Shown here in pieces: positions 8,994 to 18,307 of a DNA stretch of 62,551 nt. Position 1 is the first letter of the stretch, and each line of letters starts with the position of its first letter. The position numbers were made by a program, and so were the translations under genes. Origin of the DNA: an uncultured Chitinophaga sp. (GTDB lineage: Bacteria; Bacteroidota; Bacteroidia; Chitinophagales; Chitinophagaceae); contig NZ_CAMLHC010000041.1 of assembly GCF_946479755.1 (NCBI RefSeq), positions 1 through 62,551 on the forward strand, written 5' to 3'. The notes under the pieces are model-generated. The model searched no databases, was not told the origin of the DNA, and was given only the letters and a program-made list of their open reading frames with translations.

Positions 8994-9830
8994 ATGGAAG
9001 CTATCGTACAAAATATGTATCAGTCCCCTGTTGGCAACGTGCACAATTTCCTGTGTCAGTGCCAGCAGTGTAAGCTGTCTGCCTGGGAGCACCAGGAAAC
9101 CTTTTCCATCGCTTTTATCCGGCAGGGTAACTTTACCTTCAAAGTATTTCGGAATGACCTCGACGCCTTCAACGGTTTATTCCTGGTATGCAAACCCGGA
9201 TACGAACACCGGGTGGGACATGTGCATGCAATGCCGGACCAGTGCACCATCTTTTCCTTTCCCGCCGTTCATGCGGCGCAACTGGAAGAACAAGGCCGGG
9301 AGCTGTCCTGGTTTCTGAAAAACCCGGACTTGCACGCCGTGCTGATAAAGGCCACACCGGAAATGGAATACCTGCATCACCGCATCTTTCATTTACTGCA
9401 AAAGCCCCATTTTCCCCGCCTGTGGATAGAGCAAATGATGGTGGAGCTGTTCTCGCTGGTACTCTCACGCGGGCAAAATAAAAGCATCCCACCGCTGACA
9501 GAAAAACAAAAACGGAATCATCTTCCCCTGATAGCTGCTGTAAAAACATTTATCAGCGATAATTTTTCAGAAGACATCTCCCTGCCACAACTAGCCACGG
9601 TAGGTCATCTCAGCCCGTTCCATTTTAACCGGTTGTTCAAACAGATGACGGGCATCACCCCCTACAACTACCTGCTGCAGGTAAGACTGAAAGAAGCACA
9701 TCTTCAACTACGGCACAGCAGTCAGCCGGTAACACATATCGCCTTCGATACTGGCTTCAACAGCCTCGAACATTTCTCCGCAGCCTATAAAAAACAATTC
9801 GGATTATCCCCTTCTCATACCCGGCGATAA
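8994..9830 (+). CDS. AraC-family transcriptional regulator
   Basis: 278 residues. The C-terminal ~95 residues are a typical AraC double helix-turn-helix domain: ISLPQLATVGHLSPFHFNRLFKQ, then ITPYNYLLQVRLKEAHLQL, and the signature IAFDTGFNSLEHFSAAYKKQFGLSP. The N-terminal ~150 residues look like a cupin-type ligand-binding domain. A TAnnTTTG box lies 24 bp upstream. The small DinB-like and DUF1330 genes that follow in the same direction are candidate targets, but a separate promoter box precedes them. The ligand is unknown. Confidence 0.92.
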   Translation: MEAIVQNMYQSPVGNVHNFLCQCQQCKLSAWEHQETFSIAFIRQGNFTFKVFRNDLDAFNGLFLVCKPGYEHRVGHVHAMPDQCTIFSFPAVHAAQLEEQGRELSWFLKNPDLHAVLIKATPEMEYLHHRIFHLLQKPHFPRLWIEQMMVELFSLVLSRGQNKSIPPLTEKQKRNHLPLIAAVKTFISDNFSEDISLPQLATVGHLSPFHFNRLFKQMTGITPYNYLLQVRLKEAHLQLRHSSQPVTHIAFDTGFNSLEHFSAAYKKQFGLSPSHTRR

Positions 9831-9870
9831 AAACAGCAATTTTCCTTAAATCCACCCTCTACCAGTGAGA

Positions 9871-9878
9871 TAGTTTTG
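9871..9878 (+). promoter_or_regulatory. Candidate -7 element upstream of DinB-like gene
   Basis: TAGTTTTG fits TAnnTTTG exactly, 19 bp before the ATG at 9898. Confidence 0.45.
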
Positions 9879-9897
9879 TGTCATCAAACAACTCGTT

Positions 9898-10311
9898 ATG
9901 TTTATGAAAACACAATTATTAAGCACGCTGGAAAACGCCCGCCAGTATACGTTGAGCGTGGCTGCCGCCATGCCGGCAGACAACTATGTCTTTAAACCGG
10001 ATACCGCCATCTGGAGCTTCAACGACCTGCTGCATCATATCGGCTACGGTATTCTTTGGTGGAACGAAAACTATATCCGGCAGCAACCGGCTGACTGGAA
10101 CCCGCCGGCCGCCACAAAAACAGCGGCCGCCACACAGGCATACCTGTCCAAAAGCTTTGACACCTTACAAAAGAGCATAGAGAAAGCAGATACGGATGAA
10201 AAAGTCATCCATGGTTTCTACGCTACACTGGACCATATTACGCACCATCGTGGCCAGGCGACCACCTATCTGCGCTGTAAAGGCATTACGCCCCCGGAAT
10301 ACACCTATTAA
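9898..10311 (+). CDS. DinB-like superfamily protein
   Basis: 137 residues forming the four-helix DinB/YfiT fold, often a metal-dependent thiol-transfer scaffold. Histidines at the usual metal positions are visible: LLHHIGYG near 45-50 and LDHITHHRGQ near 114-123. The start could also be the ATG two codons later (9904). Only 5 bp separate its stop from the next gene, so the two are probably cotranscribed. The specific substrate cannot be told from sequence. Confidence 0.85.
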   Translation: MFMKTQLLSTLENARQYTLSVAAAMPADNYVFKPDTAIWSFNDLLHHIGYGILWWNENYIRQQPADWNPPAATKTAAATQAYLSKSFDTLQKSIEKADTDEKVIHGFYATLDHITHHRGQATTYLRCKGITPPEYTY

Positions 10312-10316
10312 ATTTT

Positions 10317-10619
10317 ATGCACATGGCAGCAGCCTATTATATTAACAGTTACGACATTGTGGACATGGCGCTTTTCAGTCAATACCCTCCGGCGGTAATG
10401 GCGCTGCTGGAAAAATACGGCGCTTCCGTAGTCGCATCGGACCTGGCCGGTGTAGCGGTGGAGGGCAGCCCCCGCATGATGAACGCTATTATCCGGTTTC
10501 CTTCGGCAGAAGCGGCGCTTCAATGCTACCAGGACCCGGAATATCAGCCATTGAAAGCCATCCGGTTAAAAGCCGTTCGTAACTGCACCATGGTATTGGT
10601 GCAGGCCTTCACTCCTTAA
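10317..10619 (+). CDS. DUF1330 domain-containing protein
   Basis: 100 residues of the ferredoxin-like DUF1330 fold. Characteristic parts are the early AYYINSYDIVD strand, the GA-(S/V)-VVASD segment, IIRFPSAEAALQCYQDPEYQPL and a terminal RNCTMVLVQAF strand. The function of the family is not established. The start may be the second ATG at 10323. It follows the DinB-like gene by 5 bp, suggesting translational coupling. Confidence 0.85.
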   Translation: MHMAAAYYINSYDIVDMALFSQYPPAVMALLEKYGASVVASDLAGVAVEGSPRMMNAIIRFPSAEAALQCYQDPEYQPLKAIRLKAVRNCTMVLVQAFTP

Positions 10620-10625
10620 TACAAG

Positions 10626-10653
10626 CGGGGCGCCCCTGGAAAAGAGCGCCCCG
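10626..10653. terminator. Hairpin between convergent DUF1330 and GH20-like genes
   Basis: CGGGGCGC…GCGCCCCG stem directly after the DUF1330 stop. No T-run follows on either strand, so it may act as a simple barrier or mRNA 3' end structure. Confidence 0.45.
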
Positions 10654-10678
10654 TATTCAGAGAATTCCACGGTTATGG

Positions 10679-11815
10679 TTAACGTTTAGCGGCTTCCCGG
10701 ATACTTTTAAACAACGCCTTAAAAGTGTCCGCATTATCTTTCGTGCCGGGCCTGAATTCGCCCTTGCCATAATAGGCATTGATAAATTCTGCGGTATTAA
10801 CCCACATCGTTTCGAAGACGCCTTTCATCCGCTCTGCCACCGGCAAGGCGAAATCTGCGCGGGTACCGTCTTTGCGGCCGGCCAGTATCTGGTCCAGCTG
10901 GGCAAGCGCCACATCCGTTTTAGCACAGGCGCTGGCCAGCACATTAAAGCCTTTCAGCGCAAAATAGGCCGGAGTGGGAGGAGCGCTTTCATATTTCCAG
11001 TCGGTGATCACGATATCTTTCGGGATATGATCAATAGCGCGGTGCGTATCGTTCATACTTGCCTGCCAGGCCAGCAGGTTGGTGGTTTTACCATCTATCA
11101 GGCGGTCGCTCCACATCCACATTTCGCAACCCTTTTGTTTTAAGTGCGCGTGCAGCAGCCGTATGTACTCCGCTAATATTTCAGACTTATCACGGCCGCC
11201 ACAACGGGGGCATTTATCATAACCGATGATCCAGGCTTCATCCAGTCCCACATGCAGGGCGTCGGCACCGCATACGTCTATCAGTTCATCCATGACGGGG
11301 AACAGGATCTTTGGCAGATCGGGATGTGCGGGACAGAGACATTTGCTGTAAAAATCAAACATGCCGCCGTTTTTCCAGGGCACCGGCGGATTGTAATCCG
11401 GTGATTCATCGAACTGCGGGTAGTGTTTCAGCAAAGGCCCGATCTCCGTTTGCTCGCTCTGGTGGGCGAGCAGGTTCATCATGGGAATGAAGCGGATTTT
11501 TGCATCGCGGCAGGCCTGTACAATCTGTAACAAGCCTTCTTTGCTGATAGCATTAGGCTCCGCCAGTTCCGGATGCGATTCATATTGATACCAGAATTCG
11601 ATCCGCAGGGCCAGCGTATTCACGCCTTCTTTGGGCAGCGCTTTCCTGATAAAATCACACAGTAACGGTATGTCCTGTTTATTCGGCACACTCAGCATCA
11701 GGCCTCTTATAGGCAGTTCATTCCATTTAAAAGAGCGATAGTCCTGTGCATGGAGTTGCAGGGCGATAGCCATGCCTCCCCATAATAACATCCATTTTAA
11801 AATTCTTTGTCTCAT
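10679..11815 (-). CDS. GH20-like glycoside hydrolase (beta-N-acetylhexosaminidase type), last gene of the glycan operon
   Basis: 378 residues with a signal peptide (1-23, ending LQLHAQ) and a TIM-barrel resembling the GH20 catalytic domain. The Asp-Glu catalytic pair is visible as HVGLDEAW (Asp192-Glu193). A CxxC-like cluster (CPRCGG) follows. It lacks the extra N-terminal domain of classical GH20 hexosaminidases. Its ATG overlaps the stop of the TIG/NHL gene by one base (TAATG), so translation is coupled. It would release GlcNAc or GalNAc, in keeping with the nearby chitinase. The exact family could also be a GH20 relative. Confidence 0.72.
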   Translation of the reverse strand: MRQRILKWMLLWGGMAIALQLHAQDYRSFKWNELPIRGLMLSVPNKQDIPLLCDFIRKALPKEGVNTLALRIEFWYQYESHPELAEPNAISKEGLLQIVQACRDAKIRFIPMMNLLAHQSEQTEIGPLLKHYPQFDESPDYNPPVPWKNGGMFDFYSKCLCPAHPDLPKILFPVMDELIDVCGADALHVGLDEAWIIGYDKCPRCGGRDKSEILAEYIRLLHAHLKQKGCEMWMWSDRLIDGKTTNLLAWQASMNDTHRAIDHIPKDIVITDWKYESAPPTPAYFALKGFNVLASACAKTDVALAQLDQILAGRKDGTRADFALPVAERMKGVFETMWVNTAEFINAYYGKGEFRPGTKDNADTFKALFKSIREAAKR

Positions 11816-13095
11816 TATTCTGCGATTACTTTTCTGACGCGGTTATTTCTTCTGTCTACAACGTATACGGTACCATCTTTTCCAACTGTTACGCCGGTAG
11901 GGGCGTAAAACAGGGCGGCGGCGCCGGTGCCGTCTGCGAAGCCAGCAGTGCTGCCACCGGTGTAGGTGCTCACCTGCCAGGTACCGGCGGCTACGAAGCG
12001 GATACACTGGTTGGTATTAACGGAAGATCCGTCCCAGGTACCGTTGCCGGCTATAAAGAGGTTGTCATGTGCATCGGTCGCTATCATCCAGGGGTATTCG
12101 AAAGTAGCAGCACTGGCGGGGCCGTTTACCAGGCCAGTCACGCCGGACTGACCGATGGTCACCCCCTTTTCCCAGGTGCCGTATTTATATTCCTGGATAA
12201 CGGAGTTGCCGTTCACCACCACAAAGAGGTTACCCTTACTGTCTACCGCCACGTCGGAAGGATAGGAGAGGCCGGTGATGATCTGATCGGCGGAGCCATC
12301 GGGCTTTACTTTGAAAACGCTGCCATTGCCACGGGCGTCGGTGTAATAGATGGTGCCGTCTCTTTTATCGATGCCGATACCCCAGGCTTCAAACCAGCCT
12401 ACGAGGGAGGTAGTACCATCGGGCGTGATTTTACGGAGCGTCCAGGCGGCAGGATCAGAGGTGAAAATATTACCGTCTTTATCCACCACTACGTCCATCG
12501 GCAGGAAGAAAGAGGCGGCGGTACCTTTGCCTTCTGCGTATTCATTCTTGCCACTGCCGGCGAGGGTGGTAACGGTGCCATCGGGCGCTATTTTACGGAT
12601 ACGGCGGTTCTCTGCTTCTGCTACATAGAGGTTACCATCGGCGTCGATATCGAGGCCGCAGCGGTTGCCGAAGTTAAAAGCGGCGGCGGTGCCTTTACCG
12701 TCAGCATAGCCTGCGGAGCCATTGCCGGCCAGGGTACTTACCACGTAGGATGTCTGGTAGTTAAAATCCTCTTTGCTGGTGCCGGCCTTTCCGTCAATCG
12801 TGACGGCTATTTTACCGGTACCCGCTTTGCGGGGGATAACGACCAGGATACGGTCTTCCACCACGCCTTCCACATAGGCTTTCACGCCGTTAACGGTAAC
12901 GGATACACGACTGGTATCCAGGCTGAAGTTGCTGCCATAGATGAGCACTTCCGTACCGGCGCCGCCGGAAGCGGGTGTAAATTTATCAATGACGATCGGA
13001 GACGACGCATCGTGTTCAAATGCTTTGTCTTTTTTACAGCTGCTGAAGACCAGTACGCCCAGCAGCAGCAACAGATAATATCGGATGTGTTTCAT
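11815..13095 (-). CDS. Surface lipoprotein with TIG/IPT domain and NHL-repeat propeller
   Basis: 426 residues. A lipoprotein signal ends at Cys20 (VFSSC). An IPT/TIG immunoglobulin-like domain (about 34-115; PIVIDKFTPASGGAGTEV…) is followed by a six-bladed NHL beta-propeller (about 120-426) with recurring GLDIDADGNLYVAE- and VTTLAG-like strands. Such lipoproteins occupy the surface-glycan-binding slot after SusCD in many polysaccharide loci. The gene lies 30 bp after susD and overlaps the GH20-like gene. Binding specificity is unknown. Confidence 0.9.
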   Translation of the reverse strand: MKHIRYYLLLLLGVLVFSSCKKDKAFEHDASSPIVIDKFTPASGGAGTEVLIYGSNFSLDTSRVSVTVNGVKAYVEGVVEDRILVVIPRKAGTGKIAVTIDGKAGTSKEDFNYQTSYVVSTLAGNGSAGYADGKGTAAAFNFGNRCGLDIDADGNLYVAEAENRRIRKIAPDGTVTTLAGSGKNEYAEGKGTAASFFLPMDVVVDKDGNIFTSDPAAWTLRKITPDGTTSLVGWFEAWGIGIDKRDGTIYYTDARGNGSVFKVKPDGSADQIITGLSYPSDVAVDSKGNLFVVVNGNSVIQEYKYGTWEKGVTIGQSGVTGLVNGPASAATFEYPWMIATDAHDNLFIAGNGTWDGSSVNTNQCIRFVAAGTWQVSTYTGGSTAGFADGTGAAALFYAPTGVTVGKDGTVYVVDRRNNRVRKVIAE

Positions 13096-13125
13096 GTTGT
13101 CTTAGTTTTTGGGATGAAGCCTTTA

Positions 13126-14772
13126 TCACCAGCCTGGGTTCTGAACAAACTCCGGATTGCGGCCGCTCACTTTGTCCATTTCCGCCTGGGGAACGGGCAA
13201 CCAGTAAGCACGTCTGGCATCGAAAACACGTTTTTCCACTACGGGGTAAGTGTAGGTCACATTACCGCTGCCGGTGACGGTCACACCGTGTATTTCACGG
13301 TTGTCGGTAACTTCCGCAATTTTCCAGCGGCGTACATCCCAGAAGCGGTGTGCTTCCAGCGCCAGTTCTATCCTTCTTTCATGCCGGATACGTGCACGCA
13401 GAGATTCTTTCGTGCCGCTGTTGACAGCGGGAATACCGGCACGGCCTCTCACCGCGTTGAGGGCGTTGTATACGTCCGCACCCGGGCCTGCCACTTCATT
13501 CTGCGCTTCTGCATAGTTGAGGTACAGTTCAGCGGTACGGATCAGCACCCATTTACGGTCGGTGGCGCCGGTATTGGAGAAGAGGTTCACTCCTTCCAGC
13601 AGGTATTTGCGGGGCCAGTAGCCGGTAGCGTTCTGGCCGGGGCGGGGCACATCTTCACCGTTCGGGTTCAGCGGACGGCCTTTCCACATACATCCCGGAT
13701 ACAGGATAGTGGCGTAAAAACGCCTATCGCGGCCATCATAGGGACGTTGTGGGTTGTAGCCGGAAGCAGGGTCGGTAATCGGCAGCCCGGTACTTTCCAT
13801 CTCGTAATCATCTACCAGCTCCTGTATAGGGTTCACGTTGCCATAGCCGTTGGCGCCGCGGGGGTTCATTTCCCGGTCTATGCCGCCGTCACCATAGGCG
13901 GTGGGCGCAGGTCTGCTCCAGATCACTTCTTTATTGAAATACTGTGTGAAGATCTCGCCGTAGTTATCATTCAGCATATAGCCGTTGTTCAGCGCAGAAT
14001 CCAGCGCAGCCTTACAGGCATTGGCGGCCTGCGTCCAGCGGTTCTGGTCATTTGAAGGATTGTACAGCGGACTGGCAAAATACAGCAGGGCGCGACCTTT
14101 CAGCGACAGCGCTATCACCCGTGAAGCCCTGCCCCAGTTGTTGGGACGCTCTGCATAGGTGGGCGGCAGCAGGGCGGTGGCTTCATCCAGGTCTTTAATA
14201 ACCGCTCCCAGCACATCAGCGATACTGTTACGCTTAAAGTAGATGCCATCCGGATTATCGAATGGGTTTTCCACCTGGTTTAACAGCGGTACATCTCCCC
14301 AGCGGATGACCAGCTGGAAATAATAAAAAGCCCGTAGTACCAGTATCTCTCCTTTCAACCGGGAGCGGCGGTCGGGATAAGTAGGATCGTTGGGAACTTT
14401 ATCGTAATTCTTCAGGAAGATGTTACAGGCGCGTATTTTACCATAGTACTCAGTCCACTGCCCGGCGAGCGGAAAATTGGACGGACTCATGGAACCGGTG
14501 TTAAAACTTCCCGCGTCGGCGCTGGAGTTATCGATGGCCTGGTTGGTTTCATCCGTGGCGCTGCTCAGTGGCCATCCCCAGGGCTGAAACATATCGGGCA
14601 GGCTTTGATAGGTAGTATTTACAAAGCGTTCCGCATTCTCAATATTTTTAAACACCTCTTCCTCCGTGATCAGGTCACTGGGTTTCCTGTCGAGGTAATT
14701 TTTCTTGCAGGCGCAGAAACATAGTATCAGCGCTGACAATAAACCTGTTCTAATTTTCACTGTTAGTTTCAT
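13126..14772 (-). CDS. SusD/RagB-family lipoprotein
   Basis: 548 residues, full length. The lipoprotein signal ends at Cys22 (CFCACKKNYLDRKPSD). The SusD N-terminal and C-terminal regions are both present, including YFQLVIRWGDVPLL, the RTAELYLNYAEAQNE helix and the closing NPEFVQNPGW. It starts 9 bp after the SusC stop, so they are one transcript. It forms the glycan-capturing lid on SusC. Confidence 0.96.
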   Translation of the reverse strand: MKLTVKIRTGLLSALILCFCACKKNYLDRKPSDLITEEEVFKNIENAERFVNTTYQSLPDMFQPWGWPLSSATDETNQAIDNSSADAGSFNTGSMSPSNFPLAGQWTEYYGKIRACNIFLKNYDKVPNDPTYPDRRSRLKGEILVLRAFYYFQLVIRWGDVPLLNQVENPFDNPDGIYFKRNSIADVLGAVIKDLDEATALLPPTYAERPNNWGRASRVIALSLKGRALLYFASPLYNPSNDQNRWTQAANACKAALDSALNNGYMLNDNYGEIFTQYFNKEVIWSRPAPTAYGDGGIDREMNPRGANGYGNVNPIQELVDDYEMESTGLPITDPASGYNPQRPYDGRDRRFYATILYPGCMWKGRPLNPNGEDVPRPGQNATGYWPRKYLLEGVNLFSNTGATDRKWVLIRTAELYLNYAEAQNEVAGPGADVYNALNAVRGRAGIPAVNSGTKESLRARIRHERRIELALEAHRFWDVRRWKIAEVTDNREIHGVTVTGSGNVTYTYPVVEKRVFDARRAYWLPVPQAEMDKVSGRNPEFVQNPGW

Positions 14773-14781
14773 GATCGTGGT

Positions 14782-17700
14782 TTAAAGGTTGATGGTGATA
14801 CCGGCGTTATAGATGCGCATGATAGGGTAGGGCTGCCATCCCCAGCGGTCTGCCGTATTGGCCTCAGGGTCCACGCCCAGGTCTTTGACATTATCCCAGC
14901 TGACCAGGTTCATACCGTTCACGTATAAACGTGCGCTTTTCAGCTTGACTCTCTTCACCCATTCACGTGGCAGCCGGTAGCCGATCTCCAGGTTTTTCAG
15001 CTTGATATAATCGGTTTTTCTGATCCAGTAGGAAGAACTGATGAAGTTGTTGGACATATTGCTTTCAACGAGGTGCAAGGCGGGGAAAGTGGCCTTGTCC
15101 GCCGTCTCCGGTGTCCAACGGCCTTCGTGGATAGGGCGGTAGCTTTCGCGGTAGTTATACACCAGCTGAGCGGAGTACATCTGGCGGCCGCCTGTAGCGC
15201 CCTGGAACAGTACGCTGACATCGAGGCCTTTGTAATCTACCCCCAGGGTAACACCAAAATAGCCAGTGGGCACGTTCAGCATGGGCAACATCACACGGTC
15301 CGCTTCGTTAATAATCCCGTTGTTATCGATGTCCTTGTATTTAATATCTCCCGGTATCAGCGGGGCAAAGGTCTGTTTAGCGCTTTTAGCGATTTCGTCC
15401 TTGCTCTGGAAAAGTCCTTCTGCAATATATCCCAGTCCATAGCCGATAGGGTTACCTACCTGGCTCTGGTAAGCGTAGGCCAGCTTGGGTTCATCCATTT
15501 CCAGTATTTTGTTTTTTACGTACTGGTAGTTGGCTTTCGCGAAAACGCCGACCTGCCTGATATTGGTGTTCACATTCAGTTCTACTTCCACGCCTCTGTT
15601 GACCACACGGCCCAGGTTGCGGTTGAGCGCTGCTGTGATGCCGAGGTAAGCAGGTATGGAGCCGGCCTGTGTAAGGATGTCGCTGCGCAGTTCGCGGAAC
15701 ACATCCATATTCAGTTTTATCTTGTCTTTGAGGAACCCTGTTTCGATACCAAGGTCTGTTTTAGATGCTTTCTCCCAGGTGATGGCGGTATTACCGATCC
15801 TGTTTTCCACATAGCCACCTACGCCGGAGGCTACGCTGCCGAAAGTAAAGCCGCCGGTTTTCGCAAAATCGGAGATATAGAGCCAGCGGCCGTTGCCCAC
15901 CAGGTCGTTGCCCACATAACCGTGGGAGAAACGCAGTTTCAGGTAGCTGAGGGCGCCGTCTTTAGGCATGAAGCGCTCGTTGCTGATCATCCATGCTGCA
16001 GACACCGCGGGGAAGAAGCCGTAGCGGCGGCCGGGAGGGAAATTCTCGGAGCCGTTGTAACCGGCGTTGAATTCGAGGTAGTATTTTTTATCGTAATTAT
16101 AGGTTAAACGGCCTACGTAGCCTTCGTACACCCTTGGCAGATCGCCGGACTGGGAGCGGTAGTTGCGGTTGAACAGCAACAGGCCGCCCAGGGAGTGTTT
16201 AGCGAAGTCGCGGTCGTACATCAGTTTCACATCGTAGTAGTAGTATCGTTCGCCGCTGGTGGCGCCGGAGCGTTGCAGACTGGTAGCAGCGCGGTGTTGC
16301 GAGTAGGTACCGCCGCCAGTGCCGGGAACAGTCTTATAGCGATAGGAATCAAATTCCTGGTCAAACGCTACGTTGATGCTGCCATAGTTTTCGAAGGTAA
16401 AGAGGCCTTTTACTTTCAGGCCGGGCGTAATGAAATCCAGCTTGCGGGTGAGCGCCACGCTGCCGTTGGTGCTGTGCCAGTAAGCGTCCAGGTAGCCGTT
16501 GCGGGTGAGCATACCATAGGGGTTGTAGAAGTCTTCCCGCATATTGCCGGAGGCGATGCTGCCGTCAGGGTTCTTTACCGGTGTGAGGTTGTTGGTCATC
16601 TGCGACAGTACCACCCAGAGGAACTCAAAATCGGCCCTGTCGGAGGAGGGACCGGTGCGGTTTTCGAGGCGGGAGGCCAGGTCTACCTGCAGGTCCGTGT
16701 TTTTATCCAGGGTGATGTCCACATTGGAGCGGAAGTTGAAGCGGTCGTATTTGTATTTGATGCCGTAGATGTTTTCGTTGGCGTGTTTATAGAGGGGCTC
16801 CTGGCGGAGGTAGGAGCCGGACACGAAGTACCGCACGTATTTGGAGCCGCCGCTGATATTCATATTCAGGGTTTTCTGCGGGGAGAAGTTCCTGATCAAT
16901 TCGTTGTACCAGTCGGTATTTGGATAGTCATAGGGTTTGAGGCCGGTGCGGAAGTATTCCAGCTGCTGGTCGGACCATACCGGCAGCATACCGTCGTTTT
17001 TGGCCGCTTCGTTTTGCAGGAGGCCGGAGCGGTAGGAGTCCAGGAAGCGGGGGAAGGTGGTTGGCTGCTGCAGGGCGTATTGTCCGTTGATCTGTATGTT
17101 GGGAGGGCCGTCCTGTCCGCGTTTGGTGGTCACGAGCACGATACCGTTGGCCCCTTGGATGCCGTATAAAGCCGTGGAGGAGGCGTCTTTCAGGATGGTC
17201 ACGGATTCTATTTCGTTGGCGTCCAGCTGGCCGAGGTCGGCGTTACCGCGGGGGAGGCCGTCGATGACGATCAGCGGGTTGGTGGCGCCGGTGGTGTTGA
17301 TACCGCGGATGAACAGCTGGGAGTAGTCGGAGCCGGGGCGGCCGGAGCGCTGGGCGGTGATGAGACCGGGCAGGCGACCTGCCAGCGCGTTGGTCAGGTT
17401 GGCTACCGGGCTTTGTTTCAGCTCTTTGGTCTGTATGCTGCTGATGGCGCCGGTCACGCTTTGCCGTATCTGTTTCTGGCCGTAGCCCAGTACCACTACT
17501 TCGTTAAGGCCTGCGTCGGAGGCTTTCAGGGTGATGGTGCTAAGTGTTGTTTTCCCGTTGACAGGCACTTCCTGGGAAGCATATCCCACGTAGGAGATGA
17601 TCAGCACGCCGTTGGCGGGGGTGTTAATGGAGAAGTTACCGTGTTCGTCGGTGGCGGTGCCGCGGCTGGTACCTTTCAGTTGTATGCTTACGCCTATCAG

Positions 17701-18117
17701 CTCCACGCCGTTGCTGCCCACTACCTTACCTTTTACGGTGATATCCTGTTGCTTGTCAGCGGGGGAGATGACCACGAGGTTGTCTTCCAGGATGCGGTAG
17801 GTATAGTTTTTTTGCAATACGCCGTCGAGGATGGCCGGCAGCGTGGCGTTGTCGAAGTTCACATCGACTTTGTCCGTGGCGGGAAATGTTTTAAAGTTAT
17901 AGAGAAAGCGGTAGCTGCTTTTGGTTTCGATCCATTCGAGCAGCCGGCGCATTTCCATCTGTTTGCTGTTGATGGAAAAACGGGTTTGTGAATACACTGC
18001 CGCGCGCAATTGCAGGACAAAAGCAGTCATCAGTAACAGGCAAAGCTTCATACACAATAGTGTTTTTCTCAATAAAGACCGGGGAATGGCTGGTTGTGGA
18101 CACAGCTTTTTTTTCAT
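14782..18117 (-). CDS. SusC/RagA TonB-dependent outer-membrane transporter with STN signalling domain
   Basis: 1111 residues from the ATG at 18117, chosen because it starts a basic, hydrophobic signal peptide (MKKKLCPQPAIPR…); the open frame continues 34 codons upstream without such features. Order: signal peptide (1-~44), STN domain (about 50-105; MEMRRLLEWIETKSSYRF), CarboxypepD_reg-like domain (about 120-205), plug (VVVLGYGQK…, about 207-330) and beta-barrel to the end. It imports oligosaccharides with TonB energy. An STN domain usually signals through an anti-sigma factor; FecR and ECF sigma genes lie just upstream, supporting a transduction circuit. First gene of a four-gene operon. Confidence 0.96.
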   Translation of the reverse strand: MKKKLCPQPAIPRSLLRKTLLCMKLCLLLMTAFVLQLRAAVYSQTRFSINSKQMEMRRLLEWIETKSSYRFLYNFKTFPATDKVDVNFDNATLPAILDGVLQKNYTYRILEDNLVVISPADKQQDITVKGKVVGSNGVELIGVSIQLKGTSRGTATDEHGNFSINTPANGVLIISYVGYASQEVPVNGKTTLSTITLKASDAGLNEVVVLGYGQKQIRQSVTGAISSIQTKELKQSPVANLTNALAGRLPGLITAQRSGRPGSDYSQLFIRGINTTGATNPLIVIDGLPRGNADLGQLDANEIESVTILKDASSTALYGIQGANGIVLVTTKRGQDGPPNIQINGQYALQQPTTFPRFLDSYRSGLLQNEAAKNDGMLPVWSDQQLEYFRTGLKPYDYPNTDWYNELIRNFSPQKTLNMNISGGSKYVRYFVSGSYLRQEPLYKHANENIYGIKYKYDRFNFRSNVDITLDKNTDLQVDLASRLENRTGPSSDRADFEFLWVVLSQMTNNLTPVKNPDGSIASGNMREDFYNPYGMLTRNGYLDAYWHSTNGSVALTRKLDFITPGLKVKGLFTFENYGSINVAFDQEFDSYRYKTVPGTGGGTYSQHRAATSLQRSGATSGERYYYYDVKLMYDRDFAKHSLGGLLLFNRNYRSQSGDLPRVYEGYVGRLTYNYDKKYYLEFNAGYNGSENFPPGRRYGFFPAVSAAWMISNERFMPKDGALSYLKLRFSHGYVGNDLVGNGRWLYISDFAKTGGFTFGSVASGVGGYVENRIGNTAITWEKASKTDLGIETGFLKDKIKLNMDVFRELRSDILTQAGSIPAYLGITAALNRNLGRVVNRGVEVELNVNTNIRQVGVFAKANYQYVKNKILEMDEPKLAYAYQSQVGNPIGYGLGYIAEGLFQSKDEIAKSAKQTFAPLIPGDIKYKDIDNNGIINEADRVMLPMLNVPTGYFGVTLGVDYKGLDVSVLFQGATGGRQMYSAQLVYNYRESYRPIHEGRWTPETADKATFPALHLVESNMSNNFISSSYWIRKTDYIKLKNLEIGYRLPREWVKRVKLKSARLYVNGMNLVSWDNVKDLGVDPEANTADRWGWQPYPIMRIYNAGITINL

Positions 18118-18307
18118 ACATTTGATTTGAATGTTAGACAATTTGAAACACATGACTTCCCGCACGGAAAATGTTGTTTCATTCCATGTTTGACGGCAAA
18201 AAGGGGAGTGTAGCCGCACTTCCCTTTTCTATTGATGTATAGGGAGCGCTGTTAGCCCGGGTGTGGAATAGTCGTGGATATTGGCATTGTTCTGTTCTTT
18301 TGGTTGA

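Noticed and set aside
12067..14055. Long plus-strand open frame (662 codons) opposite the SusD and TIG/NHL genes
   Set aside because: Antisense shadow of two well-supported genes; no domain features and no promoter or start context.
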